NCBI GenBank assembly: GCA_039888615.1
Contig: JBDQQS010000014.1
Strand: one strand, 5' to 3'
Source: Flavimaribacter sp039888615
GTDB taxonomy: Bacteria > Pseudomonadota > Alphaproteobacteria > Rhizobiales > Rhizobiaceae
Length of the DNA stretch: 64,000 nucleotides
A program made the translations under genes and the position numbers. Below, piece by piece: positions 8,201 to 15,606 of this stretch (position 1 is the stretch's first letter; every line of letters starts with the position of its first letter). The notes under the pieces were generated by a model, which searched no databases, was not told the origin of the DNA, and saw only the letters and a list, made by a program, of their open reading frames with translations.

Positions 8201-8536
8201 ATGTCTGATGAAGAAAACTTCATTCTCAATCTGGACGAACTTGGAGAGGAAAGAGTTCGCCAACTTTTTGAAAGCAACAACTACACAGGCGAAAGAGGTA
8301 AATGGGCAGGAACCTGGCTCGCAAATAAAGCAGAACTGCGACGCACGGAACAAGAGAAACACAACGCCCAAATTGTGGATGCAGCCAAACGCTCAGCGGA
8401 TGCGGCGGAGCGTTCCGCCATAGAGGCGGGACGGACTTCCGACGGGGTGGAAGATCAAGCTAAATATGCCCGTAGGGCACTGATTGTATCGGCATTGGCA
8501 TTGATAGTAGCGATTGCTGTTGCGGTTTTCAAATAG
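8201..8536 (+). CDS. Small C-terminally anchored membrane protein
   Basis: This 111-aa protein has an excellent ribosome site (ggggagg) ahead of its ATG. Residues 1-85 are hydrophilic and strongly charged with an Ala/Glu/Arg heptad-like stretch (about 58-88) that could form a coiled coil. A single hydrophobic segment, ALIVSALALIVAIAVAVF, fills the C-terminus. It would be anchored in the inner membrane with a cytoplasmic head. Function is unknown. It stands alone between the head operon and the regulatory module, so it may be a cargo or phage-interference gene. Confidence 0.6.
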   Translation: MSDEENFILNLDELGEERVRQLFESNNYTGERGKWAGTWLANKAELRRTEQEKHNAQIVDAAKRSADAAERSAIEAGRTSDGVEDQAKYARRALIVSALALIVAIAVAVFK

Positions 8537-8754
8537 CACAGTCGATCGGATTCGACTCCAAAATCAGAGGTAGGCCAAGGTCAGCCTGCGGATTGAGAGA
8601 CCCGCAAATAGACCGGGCGTATAGTCGGGCGGTGGCCTAACAACTCCGACAGCCGGCAGCTGGTTCCAAATCCTCCCTGCGTGGCCGGCCTTTTTCCCAA
8701 CTTTCCACAGATGCGATTGCATTTGAAAAATGCTCAATAAAATCAACGAAACGT
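8537..8754. other. Intergenic region without a recognised gene
   Basis: No convincing ORF is present. A G/C-rich stretch ending in ggccggccttttt near 8681-8698 could terminate the upstream transcript, though its stem is short. The AT-rich part from 8720 leads into the operator pair at 8755-8804. Confidence 0.4.
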
Positions 8755-8804
8755 TGTAACCGAAATGGTTACACTAGAGCATAAGTGTAACCGAAATGGT
8801 TATA
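8755..8804 (+). promoter_or_regulatory. Two tandem palindromic operators upstream of the integration module
   Basis: tgtaacc-gaaat-ggttaca at 8755-8773 is a perfect 7-5-7 inverted repeat. A second copy at 8786-8804 differs at one base (ggttata) and keeps the same gaaat spacer. The copies start 31 bp apart, about three helical turns, so a regulator could bind both on one face of the DNA. The second copy overlaps a tatatt element that may be a -10 box. The likely target is the operon starting at 8899. Confidence 0.7.
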
Positions 8805-8898
8805 TTATGAAGCTGAATCAATTGCTTGCAATGAATCGGCCGCTTGACTTCCTCGTCCTAGCGATCATCATGTGTCCACACTACCGAGGTGATTTGGC

Positions 8899-9354
8899 AT
8901 GAAGCGTACTAGACCGGCAAGAACCGGCGATTTCCGTGCGATCGGCGTTCGGCTCCGGCCGTGGATGCGTCGCTGGTTGGAAGGCGCGGCTACTCGTCGA
9001 CAGGCCACCGTCAACTATGAAGCAATAATTCGCCTGCAGGCGAGCATGTTTCTCGACCAGATCTTCAACGCCAACGACGACAATAAGGCTTTAAAACTGA
9101 TGCACGATCTCAAAAAGAAAATGGACAATCTAAAGCCTGGCAGCGATCTGATGACCGGGTTCAAGCCAGGCAACGCAAAGGACTTCAACGAGCTTAACTT
9201 GGGGTTCCAGGTTGAAAAGCGCGGTGCCAAGTGGGTTGTCGTTGACGACGCCGGCAACTGGCATGCTAACGGTCCGAAACAGATGCAAGCCGTACAAGCC
9301 GCTTATCTGCTGCTCGATCTCCGCATAGCGCAGTCCGATGGTATCGATGGCTAA
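8899..9354 (+). CDS. Small regulator-like protein, possible ribbon-helix-helix
   Basis: I do not recognise this 151-aa protein with certainty. Residues 14-50 (GVRLRPWMRRWLEGAAT, then TVNYEAIIRLQASM) fit a ribbon-helix-helix pattern: a short basic strand followed by two helices, as in Arc-type repressors. The rest has a charged helix with NDDNKALKLMHDLKKKMDNL and a beta-rich C-terminus (KWVVVDDAGNW). The ATG follows a gaggtg ribosome site and lies 95 bp after the palindromic operator pair, so autoregulation is plausible. Confidence 0.55.
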   Translation: MKRTRPARTGDFRAIGVRLRPWMRRWLEGAATRRQATVNYEAIIRLQASMFLDQIFNANDDNKALKLMHDLKKKMDNLKPGSDLMTGFKPGNAKDFNELNLGFQVEKRGAKWVVVDDAGNWHANGPKQMQAVQAAYLLLDLRIAQSDGIDG

Positions 9355-9532
9355 TCGTCCGACCACTATCCGCAAAGCCGATATCGAGCGCACTGTAAAG
9401 GGTGTACTCGCAACCGGTCTCGTGATTGCGAAGGTGGAAGTGGAGGGGCGCAAACTAGTTATCCACACGGCCGACGGGAATGAACACGAAAGGCCTCTCG
9501 ACCAATGGAGGCGCCAACGTGGTCAGAGCTAG
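9347..9532 (+). CDS. Small protein encoded just before the integrase
   Basis: This 61-aa protein, MANRPTTIRKADIERTVKGV onward, has a helix followed by two strands (LVIAKVEVEGRKLVIHTADG). Small proteins of this plan are common directly before integrases on alphaproteobacterial islands. I infer a possible excision or regulatory partner of the integrase, but it lacks a clear excisionase HTH. It overlaps the previous stop by 8 bp. An ATG at 9338 is also in frame. Confidence 0.5.
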   Translation: MANRPTTIRKADIERTVKGVLATGLVIAKVEVEGRKLVIHTADGNEHERPLDQWRRQRGQS

Positions 9533-10604
9533 CCTCGAGGGCGTAAACACCGTCAAGAAACGGCTCGCCGATGGGTCCGTGCGTCTTTACTATTATCATC
9601 GCGCCACTGGCACCCGCCTCGAAGGCAAACCCGGCTCACCAGAATTCCTCAGAGATTACGCCGCGGCTGAAAAGACCTTGCTCGATCGGCTGGCGGGAAC
9701 GTTCGACGGCCTGATCCGCGACTACACGTTATCACTCGAATTCGAAAAGCTGGCCGAGAGCACCCGCAAAGAATATCGGCGAATGCTCACCAAGGCCGAA
9801 ACGGAATTCGGCAACATGCCGCTTTCCGCGCTCGACGATCCACGCGTGCGCAAAGACTTCATGGACTGGCGTGCATCTGTTGCAAGAGGCTCCGGCGATC
9901 GTGAAGCCGATAACCGCCTCAGCGTCATTTCATCAATGCTAAGCTGGGCCAAGGAAAACGGTCACATTCTCAGCAATCACATTGCAGGATTTCGACGACT
10001 GCACCATGCCGATCGTTCCGGGCTGATCTGGCTTCCGGAGCACATCTCCGCATTTATGCGCGTCGCGCCAGTTGAGCTGCAACGTGCGCTGATCCTTGCC
10101 CTTCACAGTGGTCAGCGCCAGGGCGACCTGTTGCGGCTGACCTGGGGCAATTATGACGGTACGCTGATCACGCTGAGGCAAGGCAAAACGGGCCGCAAGG
10201 TGGAGATCCCGTGCACGAGTGCGCTGAAAAAGATGCTCGACAGTCTCGATCGCGACAGTGCTGTTGTCCTGACCACAAAGACCGACCGGCCCTGGAAACC
10301 GCGTTATTTCAAGGCCCAATGGGAGATCGCCTCGAAAAAGGCCGGCATCACCGAACTGCATTTCCATGATCTGCGCGGCACAGCCGTGACCATGCTCGCC
10401 GAGGCCGGTTGCACGACGCCTCAGATAGCATCAATCACCGGCCACAGTCTCAAAACCGTGAACACCATTTTGGACAGATACCTTGCCCGCACCCGCGTTC
10501 TCGCGGGCGAGGCCGTCGCCCTGTTTGAGAACGCAACGAGCACAAAGTTTGCAAACCGTTTGCAAACCAGCACACAGAAAACGAGCAAAGGATCAGATAA
10601 GTGA
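9519..10604 (+). CDS. int: Tyrosine-type site-specific integrase
   Basis: The integrase has an N-terminal arm-binding/SAM-like domain and a catalytic domain with the full set of residues. Numbered from an in-frame ATG at 9480, they are Arg213 (HSGQRQGD), Lys236, His296-x-x-Arg299 (HFHDLRGT), His322 (TGHSLKT) and the nucleophile Tyr334 (LDRYLA). I prefer GTG 9519 because ggagg sits 7 bases upstream and it shortens the overlap with the preceding gene. The stop is 11 bp from attR in tRNA-Arg, the usual place for an integrase that targets that tRNA. Confidence 0.92.
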   Translation: MVRASLEGVNTVKKRLADGSVRLYYYHRATGTRLEGKPGSPEFLRDYAAAEKTLLDRLAGTFDGLIRDYTLSLEFEKLAESTRKEYRRMLTKAETEFGNMPLSALDDPRVRKDFMDWRASVARGSGDREADNRLSVISSMLSWAKENGHILSNHIAGFRRLHHADRSGLIWLPEHISAFMRVAPVELQRALILALHSGQRQGDLLRLTWGNYDGTLITLRQGKTGRKVEIPCTSALKKMLDSLDRDSAVVLTTKTDRPWKPRYFKAQWEIASKKAGITELHFHDLRGTAVTMLAEAGCTTPQIASITGHSLKTVNTILDRYLARTRVLAGEAVALFENATSTKFANRLQTSTQKTSKGSDK

Positions 10605-10614
10605 CTGATTTTAT

Positions 10615-10659
10615 TGGCGCGCTCGGGAAGATTCGAACTCCCGACCCCCAGATTCGTAG
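10615..10659. repeat. attR: island attachment core within tRNA-Arg
   Basis: Right copy of the 45-bp perfect repeat. It spans CCA, acceptor 3' strand, T-arm and anticodon stem of the tRNA, and ends where the left copy diverges (gtag then tctgg here, gcttg at the left). Confidence 0.9.
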
Positions 10660-10691
10660 TCTGGTGCTCTATCCAGCTGAGCTACGAGCGC
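10615..10691 (-). tRNA. tRNA-Arg(ACG)
   Basis: The minus strand folds as a complete tRNA. It has acceptor stem gcgctcg/cgagcgc, a D-arm with agctggata, an anticodon arm ccaga-ctacgaa-tctgg with anticodon ACG, a T-arm with ttcgaat and an encoded CCA (10615-10617). It is the attachment target of the island; the 3' part down to the anticodon loop is duplicated at 400-444, and insertion restored an intact gene. Confidence 0.95.
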
Positions 10692-10815
10692 GCGTTGCGG
10701 GACAGTTTGCCGTCCGCGAGACGGCTACCTAATCCTTTCGTGACGGGAATGCAAGCGCCGCCAGTCTAAAAAATTGCTCGCTCCTCACACCCGCAGAACT
10801 TCCGCTCAAGGGGGA

Positions 10816-12360
10816 TCAGTCGCCTTTGCCCGCTGCGCCGCCTGGCGCGGCGGAAAGGTGGGAAGCGCCGCCAACCGGCTGATCGGGAAGCGTGATGCGG
10901 AAGCGGGTTCCGGGCTCCGGTTTGTCGACGAGACGAATTGCGCCTCCATGCGCGCGCACCAACTCGTCGGAAATCGCAAGGCCAAGTCCTGTTCCACCGG
11001 CGCGCGCTGATCCGTGAAACGCCTTGAAAAGATTTTCACGCGCCTTTGCCGGCATCCCCGGGCCAGTATCGTCTATGTCGATGATCGCGTTGCACCCGTC
11101 GCGGCGCGCCGACACCGTGATACGGCGAATGACCGACGGATCGTTGCTGTTCGACGCTTTCAGCGCCTCGAGCGCATTGCGGCAGATATTGTGGACGACG
11201 CGAAACAGCTGTTCGCTGTCGGCGACGATCTCGAAGCCATTCCCGACATCGTTTACGAACTCCACGGCGACGCTGTCGTCATGCGCCTTGTCGCCGGCGA
11301 TCTCGGGTTCGATGATCAGCAGATCGCGCACGTCGGAAACCAGCATATCGAGGCGCACCAGCCGCTTGTTCGGGTCAGCTTCGCGCGCCCGACCGTAATC
11401 GAGAACATCGCGCGTATAAGAGACAGCGCGATCAATCGCGCGCAGCAGCTTGGGCGAAAAGCGCTTGACCACCGGATCGTCAACCTCCGTCAGGCGGTCC
11501 GATATCAGTTGGGCCGAAGCCAGAATATTGCGCATGTCATGATTGATCTTGGAGACGGCCAGACCAAGATTGGCCAGATGCTGCTGTTCCTTCAGGGTCT
11601 GCTGCAGGGTTTCCTGCATGCCGGCAAGATGCTTTTCGGCAATTCCCAGTTCGTCGCCAGATCGGCTGGGCTGGATGATCTTGGCCGGATTGTCCGGCTC
11701 GCGGGAAAACGCCTCCATGCTCGCCGTCATGCGTTGAATGGGACGAATCATCATCGTGTTGATGGCGACGAACACCAGTCCCGCCGTCATGAAGGAAATG
11801 ATCAGCGACAACGCCAGGACGTTGCGGCCATAGATGAACATTGCGCGACGCAGCGGCGCCTCTTCCATCACCACATCGATGACCATGTCGGTTCCGCTCA
11901 CCGGACCGTATACCCGGATAATACGGTCCTCACCCGAAAACAGCGTCGAGAAGGCGTCCCCGATCGCCGTCAGCGGGCCGGCTTCGGCAAGATCATACTG
12001 CTGATCGACCTCCGCTGGCATGTCGGAACTGGCGATAAGCCGGGACATGCCGCCGGTCTTGAGGGCGATCGACTTGGTGCCGGTCGCCATCAAGGCGTCG
12101 TCCTGGATCGGCCGCGGCAGATCCATGTCCTCCCATCCTTCGATAACGATGCTGGCCGCCGCCGCCGTACGCAACCGGTCCTCAAGCCAGCGCACCCGCG
12201 TATTGGCCACAGACGGCACGAAGATCAGAACTTCGGCGATCATGACGAAGAGAATCGTCAGCAGCAGCAGCTTGCTGGACAGGCTGTGACGTGGTTTCTC
12301 GCCACTGCCTGCTCCGCGGACCTGCTTCTCACCGCTGAATTCTTGTCGTTGCATGTTCAT
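10816..12360 (-). CDS. Membrane sensor histidine kinase (orphan)
   Basis: This 514-aa protein has transmembrane segments at about 28-50 and 181-201 that flank a periplasmic sensor of some 130 residues. A HAMP-like region, a dimerisation/phospho-acceptor helix with INHDMRN (His274) and a HATPase domain follow: N box NICRNALEAL 391-400, DDTGPGM 430-436 and GGTGLGLAI 455-463. No response regulator is encoded nearby, so its partner is elsewhere. The start codon is followed by a 27-residue polar leader, and a later start is possible. The signal cannot be read from the sequence. Confidence 0.88.
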   Translation of the reverse strand: MNMQRQEFSGEKQVRGAGSGEKPRHSLSSKLLLLTILFVMIAEVLIFVPSVANTRVRWLEDRLRTAAAASIVIEGWEDMDLPRPIQDDALMATGTKSIALKTGGMSRLIASSDMPAEVDQQYDLAEAGPLTAIGDAFSTLFSGEDRIIRVYGPVSGTDMVIDVVMEEAPLRRAMFIYGRNVLALSLIISFMTAGLVFVAINTMMIRPIQRMTASMEAFSREPDNPAKIIQPSRSGDELGIAEKHLAGMQETLQQTLKEQQHLANLGLAVSKINHDMRNILASAQLISDRLTEVDDPVVKRFSPKLLRAIDRAVSYTRDVLDYGRAREADPNKRLVRLDMLVSDVRDLLIIEPEIAGDKAHDDSVAVEFVNDVGNGFEIVADSEQLFRVVHNICRNALEALKASNSNDPSVIRRITVSARRDGCNAIIDIDDTGPGMPAKARENLFKAFHGSARAGGTGLGLAISDELVRAHGGAIRLVDKPEPGTRFRITLPDQPVGGASHLSAAPGGAAGKGD

Positions 12361-12423
12361 GACTGAAACTGTTCGTGCAATACTTACAGCGGTATAGACC
12401 TTTTCGGCGAATGACGAAACCAG

Positions 12424-13851
12424 CTAGCCGAAGCGGCGCAGAAAACGGATGACCCGGCGCACCAGCGTCTTGCGTGTAAGCGGCAGGTAGCTTGCCACGA
12501 TCGCCCGCCGGCCAATCTCGCTCATGGTGGGATAAGGAGGAATGTAGTCTCGGCCGTCGCCAAGTTTCATTTTGCGGCTGACGGCCAGCGTCCAGAGATT
12601 GATCATCTCGCCCGCGCCGGCGCCAACGATTGAAACGCCGACAATGCGACTACCGGAATCGACGATGAGCTTGATATGCCCGTCGGTCAGGCCTTCCGCC
12701 TGGGCGCGGTCGTTCTCAGCGTAGGGCCAGCGCAGCACCCGGATCGATTTGTTTGCCGCCCGCGCCTGCTCCTCCGTGAGGCCGACATGGGCAAGCTCCG
12801 GATCGGTGAAGGTCACGCGCGGGATTATCGATGCGTCTTCTCTCGCCGGCGCCCTGAACAGGATCTGCTTGATGACGAGGCTCGCATGATAACTTGCGAC
12901 GTGGGTGAACTGCAGGCCGCCTGCGACGTCTCCGATCGCGAAGACGCGACGGTTTGATGTCTTGAGGTTCCGCCCGACCTTAATTCCTTTTGCATCATAT
13001 CGCACGCCTGCTTCGTCAAGCCCGAGATCGTCGACACTCGCAGCCCGGCCAGTGGCGACAAGAAGATGGCTGCCTTCAATCGTGCGGAGCCCCTCGCCCG
13101 TCTCCACGGCGAGCCGGACGCCGCTTCTCCCACGCTTCTTGACTTCGGACACAGTAGCGCTCTCGACAATCTCCACGCCCTCTGCGCGCATCCGGTCGAG
13201 CACTATAGCGCCCAACTCCGGGTCTTCCTTGCTGAGCGCTCTGTCCGCTTCCAGCACTGTGACCTGCGAGCCGAGACGGTGATAGGCCTGAGCCAGTTCA
13301 AGACCGATCGGTCCGCCGCCAATGATGACGAGCCTACGCATTGGCGCTGTTCTGTCGAAAATTGTTTCGTTCGTGAGATAGTCGACGTCTTCAAGTCCGG
13401 GTATAGGCGGAATTGCCGGCTTCGAACCTGTCGCCACGACGAAGCGGCGCGCGCGGATTTCACAATTAGCGGCAACCACCGTGTCGGGACCGGAAAACCG
13501 GCCTTGGGCGCGGATAACCTTGACGCCGAGCGCCGTGAAGCGTTCTTCGGAATCGTTCGGCGCAATGGCCGAGATCGCTCTTTCGATATGCGCGCGAACT
13601 TGTCTGAAGTCGACTTTCGTCTCGCCTGCATATACCCCGTAGAACGGCGCCGCCCCGATCGCGTGGGCGTGTTTGGCCGCAGCGATCAGCGCCTTGGAGG
13701 GAACGCAGCCATAATTCAGGCAGTCGCCTCCCATCTTACCCGCCTCGATCAGCACAACTTTGACACCGAAAGCGGCGGCGGCGGCGGCAACGGTCAGTCC
13801 GCCCGAACCGGCGCCGATGACGCAGATGTCAGGACGGAGTATATCGGTCAT
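12424..13851 (-). CDS. FAD-dependent pyridine nucleotide-disulfide oxidoreductase
   Basis: This 475-aa flavoprotein is of the dihydrolipoamide dehydrogenase/mercuric reductase group. It has an N-terminal FAD motif VIGAGSGG, the redox pair Cys44/Cys49 in GGDCLNYGCVPSK, an NAD(P) motif GGGPIGLELAQAYH, an ATGRAAS segment, a second FAD contact in FAIGDVAGG and a C-terminal dimerisation domain. The N-terminal mercury-binding domain of MerA and the mer operon are absent, so the substrate is unknown. The gene lies 42 bp after the TVP38 gene in the direction of transcription and is probably in the same operon. Confidence 0.88.
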   Translation of the reverse strand: MTDILRPDICVIGAGSGGLTVAAAAAAFGVKVVLIEAGKMGGDCLNYGCVPSKALIAAAKHAHAIGAAPFYGVYAGETKVDFRQVRAHIERAISAIAPNDSEERFTALGVKVIRAQGRFSGPDTVVAANCEIRARRFVVATGSKPAIPPIPGLEDVDYLTNETIFDRTAPMRRLVIIGGGPIGLELAQAYHRLGSQVTVLEADRALSKEDPELGAIVLDRMRAEGVEIVESATVSEVKKRGRSGVRLAVETGEGLRTIEGSHLLVATGRAASVDDLGLDEAGVRYDAKGIKVGRNLKTSNRRVFAIGDVAGGLQFTHVASYHASLVIKQILFRAPAREDASIIPRVTFTDPELAHVGLTEEQARAANKSIRVLRWPYAENDRAQAEGLTDGHIKLIVDSGSRIVGVSIVGAGAGEMINLWTLAVSRKMKLGDGRDYIPPYPTMSEIGRRAIVASYLPLTRKTLVRRVIRFLRRFG

Positions 13852-13893
13852 CGAACAATCCTCGGCTACAACGGAAGCGGCCGGCTGACGGAG

Positions 13894-14715
13894 TCAGGAT
13901 GACCCGCCGTTCTTGCGCCAAAACTTCTTCACCACAAGCGGTATAGCCGCAATAACGGCCAATGCGAAGAAGGCGATGGTCAGTTCCGGAGTCACGATGT
14001 CGGACAGGGACAGGGCCTCGCCGGCCACGGCGGCCGAGACGATGACGCTGTCAAGACCCTCGCCGAGATAGGCGTAGGCGAAAGTGCCGGGCAGGATGCC
14101 TATCAGCGTCGCCAGCACATAGGTGCGCAGGCTTACGTTGAAAAACGCCGGAGCAATGTTGACCGCAAAAAAAGGAAAGATCGGCGCAAGGCGCAGCACG
14201 AGGAGGTATCCGAAAGCATCCTCCTGAAAATTGTCCGCGGCGCGGCTTACCGCCGGACCGGCTTTTTTCTTCAAAAGGTCGCCAAGCGCCGACTTCGCCG
14301 CAAGGAAAAGAACAGTCGCGCCAAGGGTTGCGGCGACAGCGGTCAAGACACCGCCCCAAAACCAACCGAACAGGAACCCGCCGAGGATCGTCAGGAGGGA
14401 CGCCGCCGGAAAGGCGAATGCGACCGCCGTGGAATAGACAATGAAATAGATAAGCGAGGCCATGGAGTAATGCTCGCCAACATAGGATTTCAGATATTCG
14501 CGATTGTCGACGATCGCCTCCAGTGAGAGAAAACGGTGCAGACCAAGCAAATAGCCGAGCAACAATCCTCCCAATATCACCAAAACCGGGAGGAACCGAC
14601 GCGCTACAAGCCGGAAACCGGAACGATTGTCCGTCTTTCCGTCCAATTCGCCATCTTGCTCCGTCACCGTCATTTCCAATCCTGTACTCCGATGCCTGTT
14701 CGTGGCCGCGTTCAC
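13894..14715 (-). CDS. TVP38/TMEM64 family membrane protein
   Basis: This 273-aa protein has a polar N-terminus and about six hydrophobic segments. The family core runs around FAFPAASLLTILGGFLFGWF and GATVLFLAAKSALGD. Then come LRLAPIFPFFAVNIAPAFF and LATLIGILPGTFAYAYLGEG, the re-entrant SNARE-associated domain also called VTT/DedA-like. It probably sits in the inner membrane, with a role in lipid or ion transport. It often pairs with a disulfide oxidoreductase, as here. A second Met at residue 15 could be the start. Confidence 0.85.
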   Translation of the reverse strand: MNAATNRHRSTGLEMTVTEQDGELDGKTDNRSGFRLVARRFLPVLVILGGLLLGYLLGLHRFLSLEAIVDNREYLKSYVGEHYSMASLIYFIVYSTAVAFAFPAASLLTILGGFLFGWFWGGVLTAVAATLGATVLFLAAKSALGDLLKKKAGPAVSRAADNFQEDAFGYLLVLRLAPIFPFFAVNIAPAFFNVSLRTYVLATLIGILPGTFAYAYLGEGLDSVIVSAAVAGEALSLSDIVTPELTIAFFALAVIAAIPLVVKKFWRKNGGSS

Positions 14716-15019
14716 TCCAGACCGAATCTAGGGGTTCCCCGTCGGCCGTGCCAGTGACATCCTTTGCCGATTGCAAAACGTCTGCGTGATCACGGCGCAG
14801 AACAGCCTCACAATGGTGTGAAGCGCGGCGGCGACCGGCGATCATGCGGCAATCCTGCGCAATTGACTCGCCTGTGTCGAGTGCGTATAAGCCGCGCACG
14901 TTCGGGTTCAAACATTCCGGCGGCGCGATTTTGCGCGCAACGACCGGGTCCGGACACAATCGCAACGCTGCTGTTTTTAACAGACCCAAGAAGGGCCGCA
15001 CACCGCGGTATTGAAATAA
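14716..15019 (+). promoter_or_regulatory. rpmH operon promoter region
   Basis: Within this gene-free stretch, ttgact (14863-14868) and gtataa (14885-14890) lie 16 bp apart and match a housekeeping sigma promoter directed at rpmH, giving a leader of roughly 120 nt. The segment 14716-14860 holds the 5' region of the divergent TVP38 gene and no other recognised feature. Confidence 0.5.
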
Positions 15020-15157
15020 ATGACGAAGCGTACCTATCAACCCTCGAAACTCGTGCGCAAGCGCCGGCACGGATTCCGCGCGCGCCTCGCAACAAAGGGC
15101 GGCCGCAAGGTTCTCGCCAATCGCCGAGCTCGCGGGCGCAAGCGCCTGTCGGCGTAA
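15020..15157 (+). CDS. rpmH: 50S ribosomal protein L34
   Basis: This 45-codon gene encodes MTKRTYQPSKLVRKRRHGFR and continues with RARLATKGGRKVLANRRARG, ending KRLSA. It is the very basic L34 of the large ribosomal subunit, near identical in form to rhizobial L34 except for an extra Thr after Met. It is followed by rnpA, yidC and yihA, the classic order near the replication-origin region. Confidence 0.95.
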   Translation: MTKRTYQPSKLVRKRRHGFRARLATKGGRKVLANRRARGRKRLSA

Positions 15158-15204
15158 GCTCCAACCCTGCCTGGTCCACTCAGCCAAAGGCCGAAGAAGG
15201 GTCC

Positions 15205-15606
15205 ATGTCGCCGCACAGGCAACCGCCAGAACTCGGACGATTGAAGAAACGATCCGACTTTCTTGCCGTTCGCAAGGGCGATCGACGAAAGGGTCCCTTT
15301 TTCGTTCTGGAAGTGCTCGACCGGGAACTGCCGGACGAGGCCGCCCGTATCGGCTACACGGTGACTAAACGCCAGGGAAACGCTGTAGAACGCAACCGGA
15401 TCAGGCGCAGGCTCAGGGAAGCCGTTCGTTTGTCCGCGGCGTTTGATATGAAGCCCGGTCATGACTATGTGGTGGTAGCGCGAAGGGACGCGCTCGATGC
15501 GCCGTTCGGCGCATTGACTGAATCGCTCTGCCGGCGAATTGCACGCAGCAGCAGACCGAAAGACACGCGCGGCGGCCAGAGGCAGCCCGGACACAGGAAC
15601 GCCTAA
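15205..15606 (+). CDS. rnpA: Ribonuclease P protein component
   Basis: RnpA is the protein subunit of RNase P, which removes tRNA 5' leaders. The 133-aa product begins MSPHRQPPELGRLKKRSDFL and contains the family signature around RNRIRRRLREAVR, preceded by GYTVTKRQGNAVE. The start at ATG 15205 gives the usual length and lies 47 bp after rpmH. Its stop shares a base with the yidC start (TAATG). Confidence 0.95.
   Translation: MSPHRQPPELGRLKKRSDFLAVRKGDRRKGPFFVLEVLDRELPDEAARIGYTVTKRQGNAVERNRIRRRLREAVRLSAAFDMKPGHDYVVVARRDALDAPFGALTESLCRRIARSSRPKDTRGGQRQPGHRNA

Larger units (their letters stand above)
400..10659. mobile_element. tRNA-Arg-integrated island encoding phage heads but no tail (capsid-forming satellite-like)
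   Basis: The element is bounded by a 45-bp perfect repeat whose right copy lies in tRNA-Arg(ACG), and its tyrosine integrase ends 11 bp from that copy. All genes run on the plus strand. Genes from 1448 to 8122 are head and packaging genes that mostly overlap by a few bases (connector-like, TerL, HNH, capsid, protease, adaptor, portal, two zinc-ribbon proteins). After a small membrane protein comes a regulatory and integration module. No tail, tape-measure, holin, lysin or primase gene is visible, and all ORFs look intact. Capsid-forming phage-inducible islands are known to have this head-only content. That this is such a satellite is inference. The main alternative is a prophage that has lost its tail genes by one clean deletion. 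Confidence 0.8.

Noticed and set aside
400..10659. Island as a gene transfer agent or a complete temperate phage
   Set aside because: A gene transfer agent would lack attachment repeats and an integrase and would have tail genes; a complete phage would need tail and lysis genes, none of which are visible.
11014..12366. 450-residue plus-strand frame opposite the histidine kinase
   Set aside because: It is the exact antisense of a gene with clear kinase motifs and reads as a His/Arg-rich low-complexity sequence with no family pattern.
12424..13851. Mercuric reductase (merA)
   Set aside because: The N-terminal mercury-binding domain, the C-terminal Cys pair and other mer genes are absent; only the general flavoprotein disulfide reductase family is supported.
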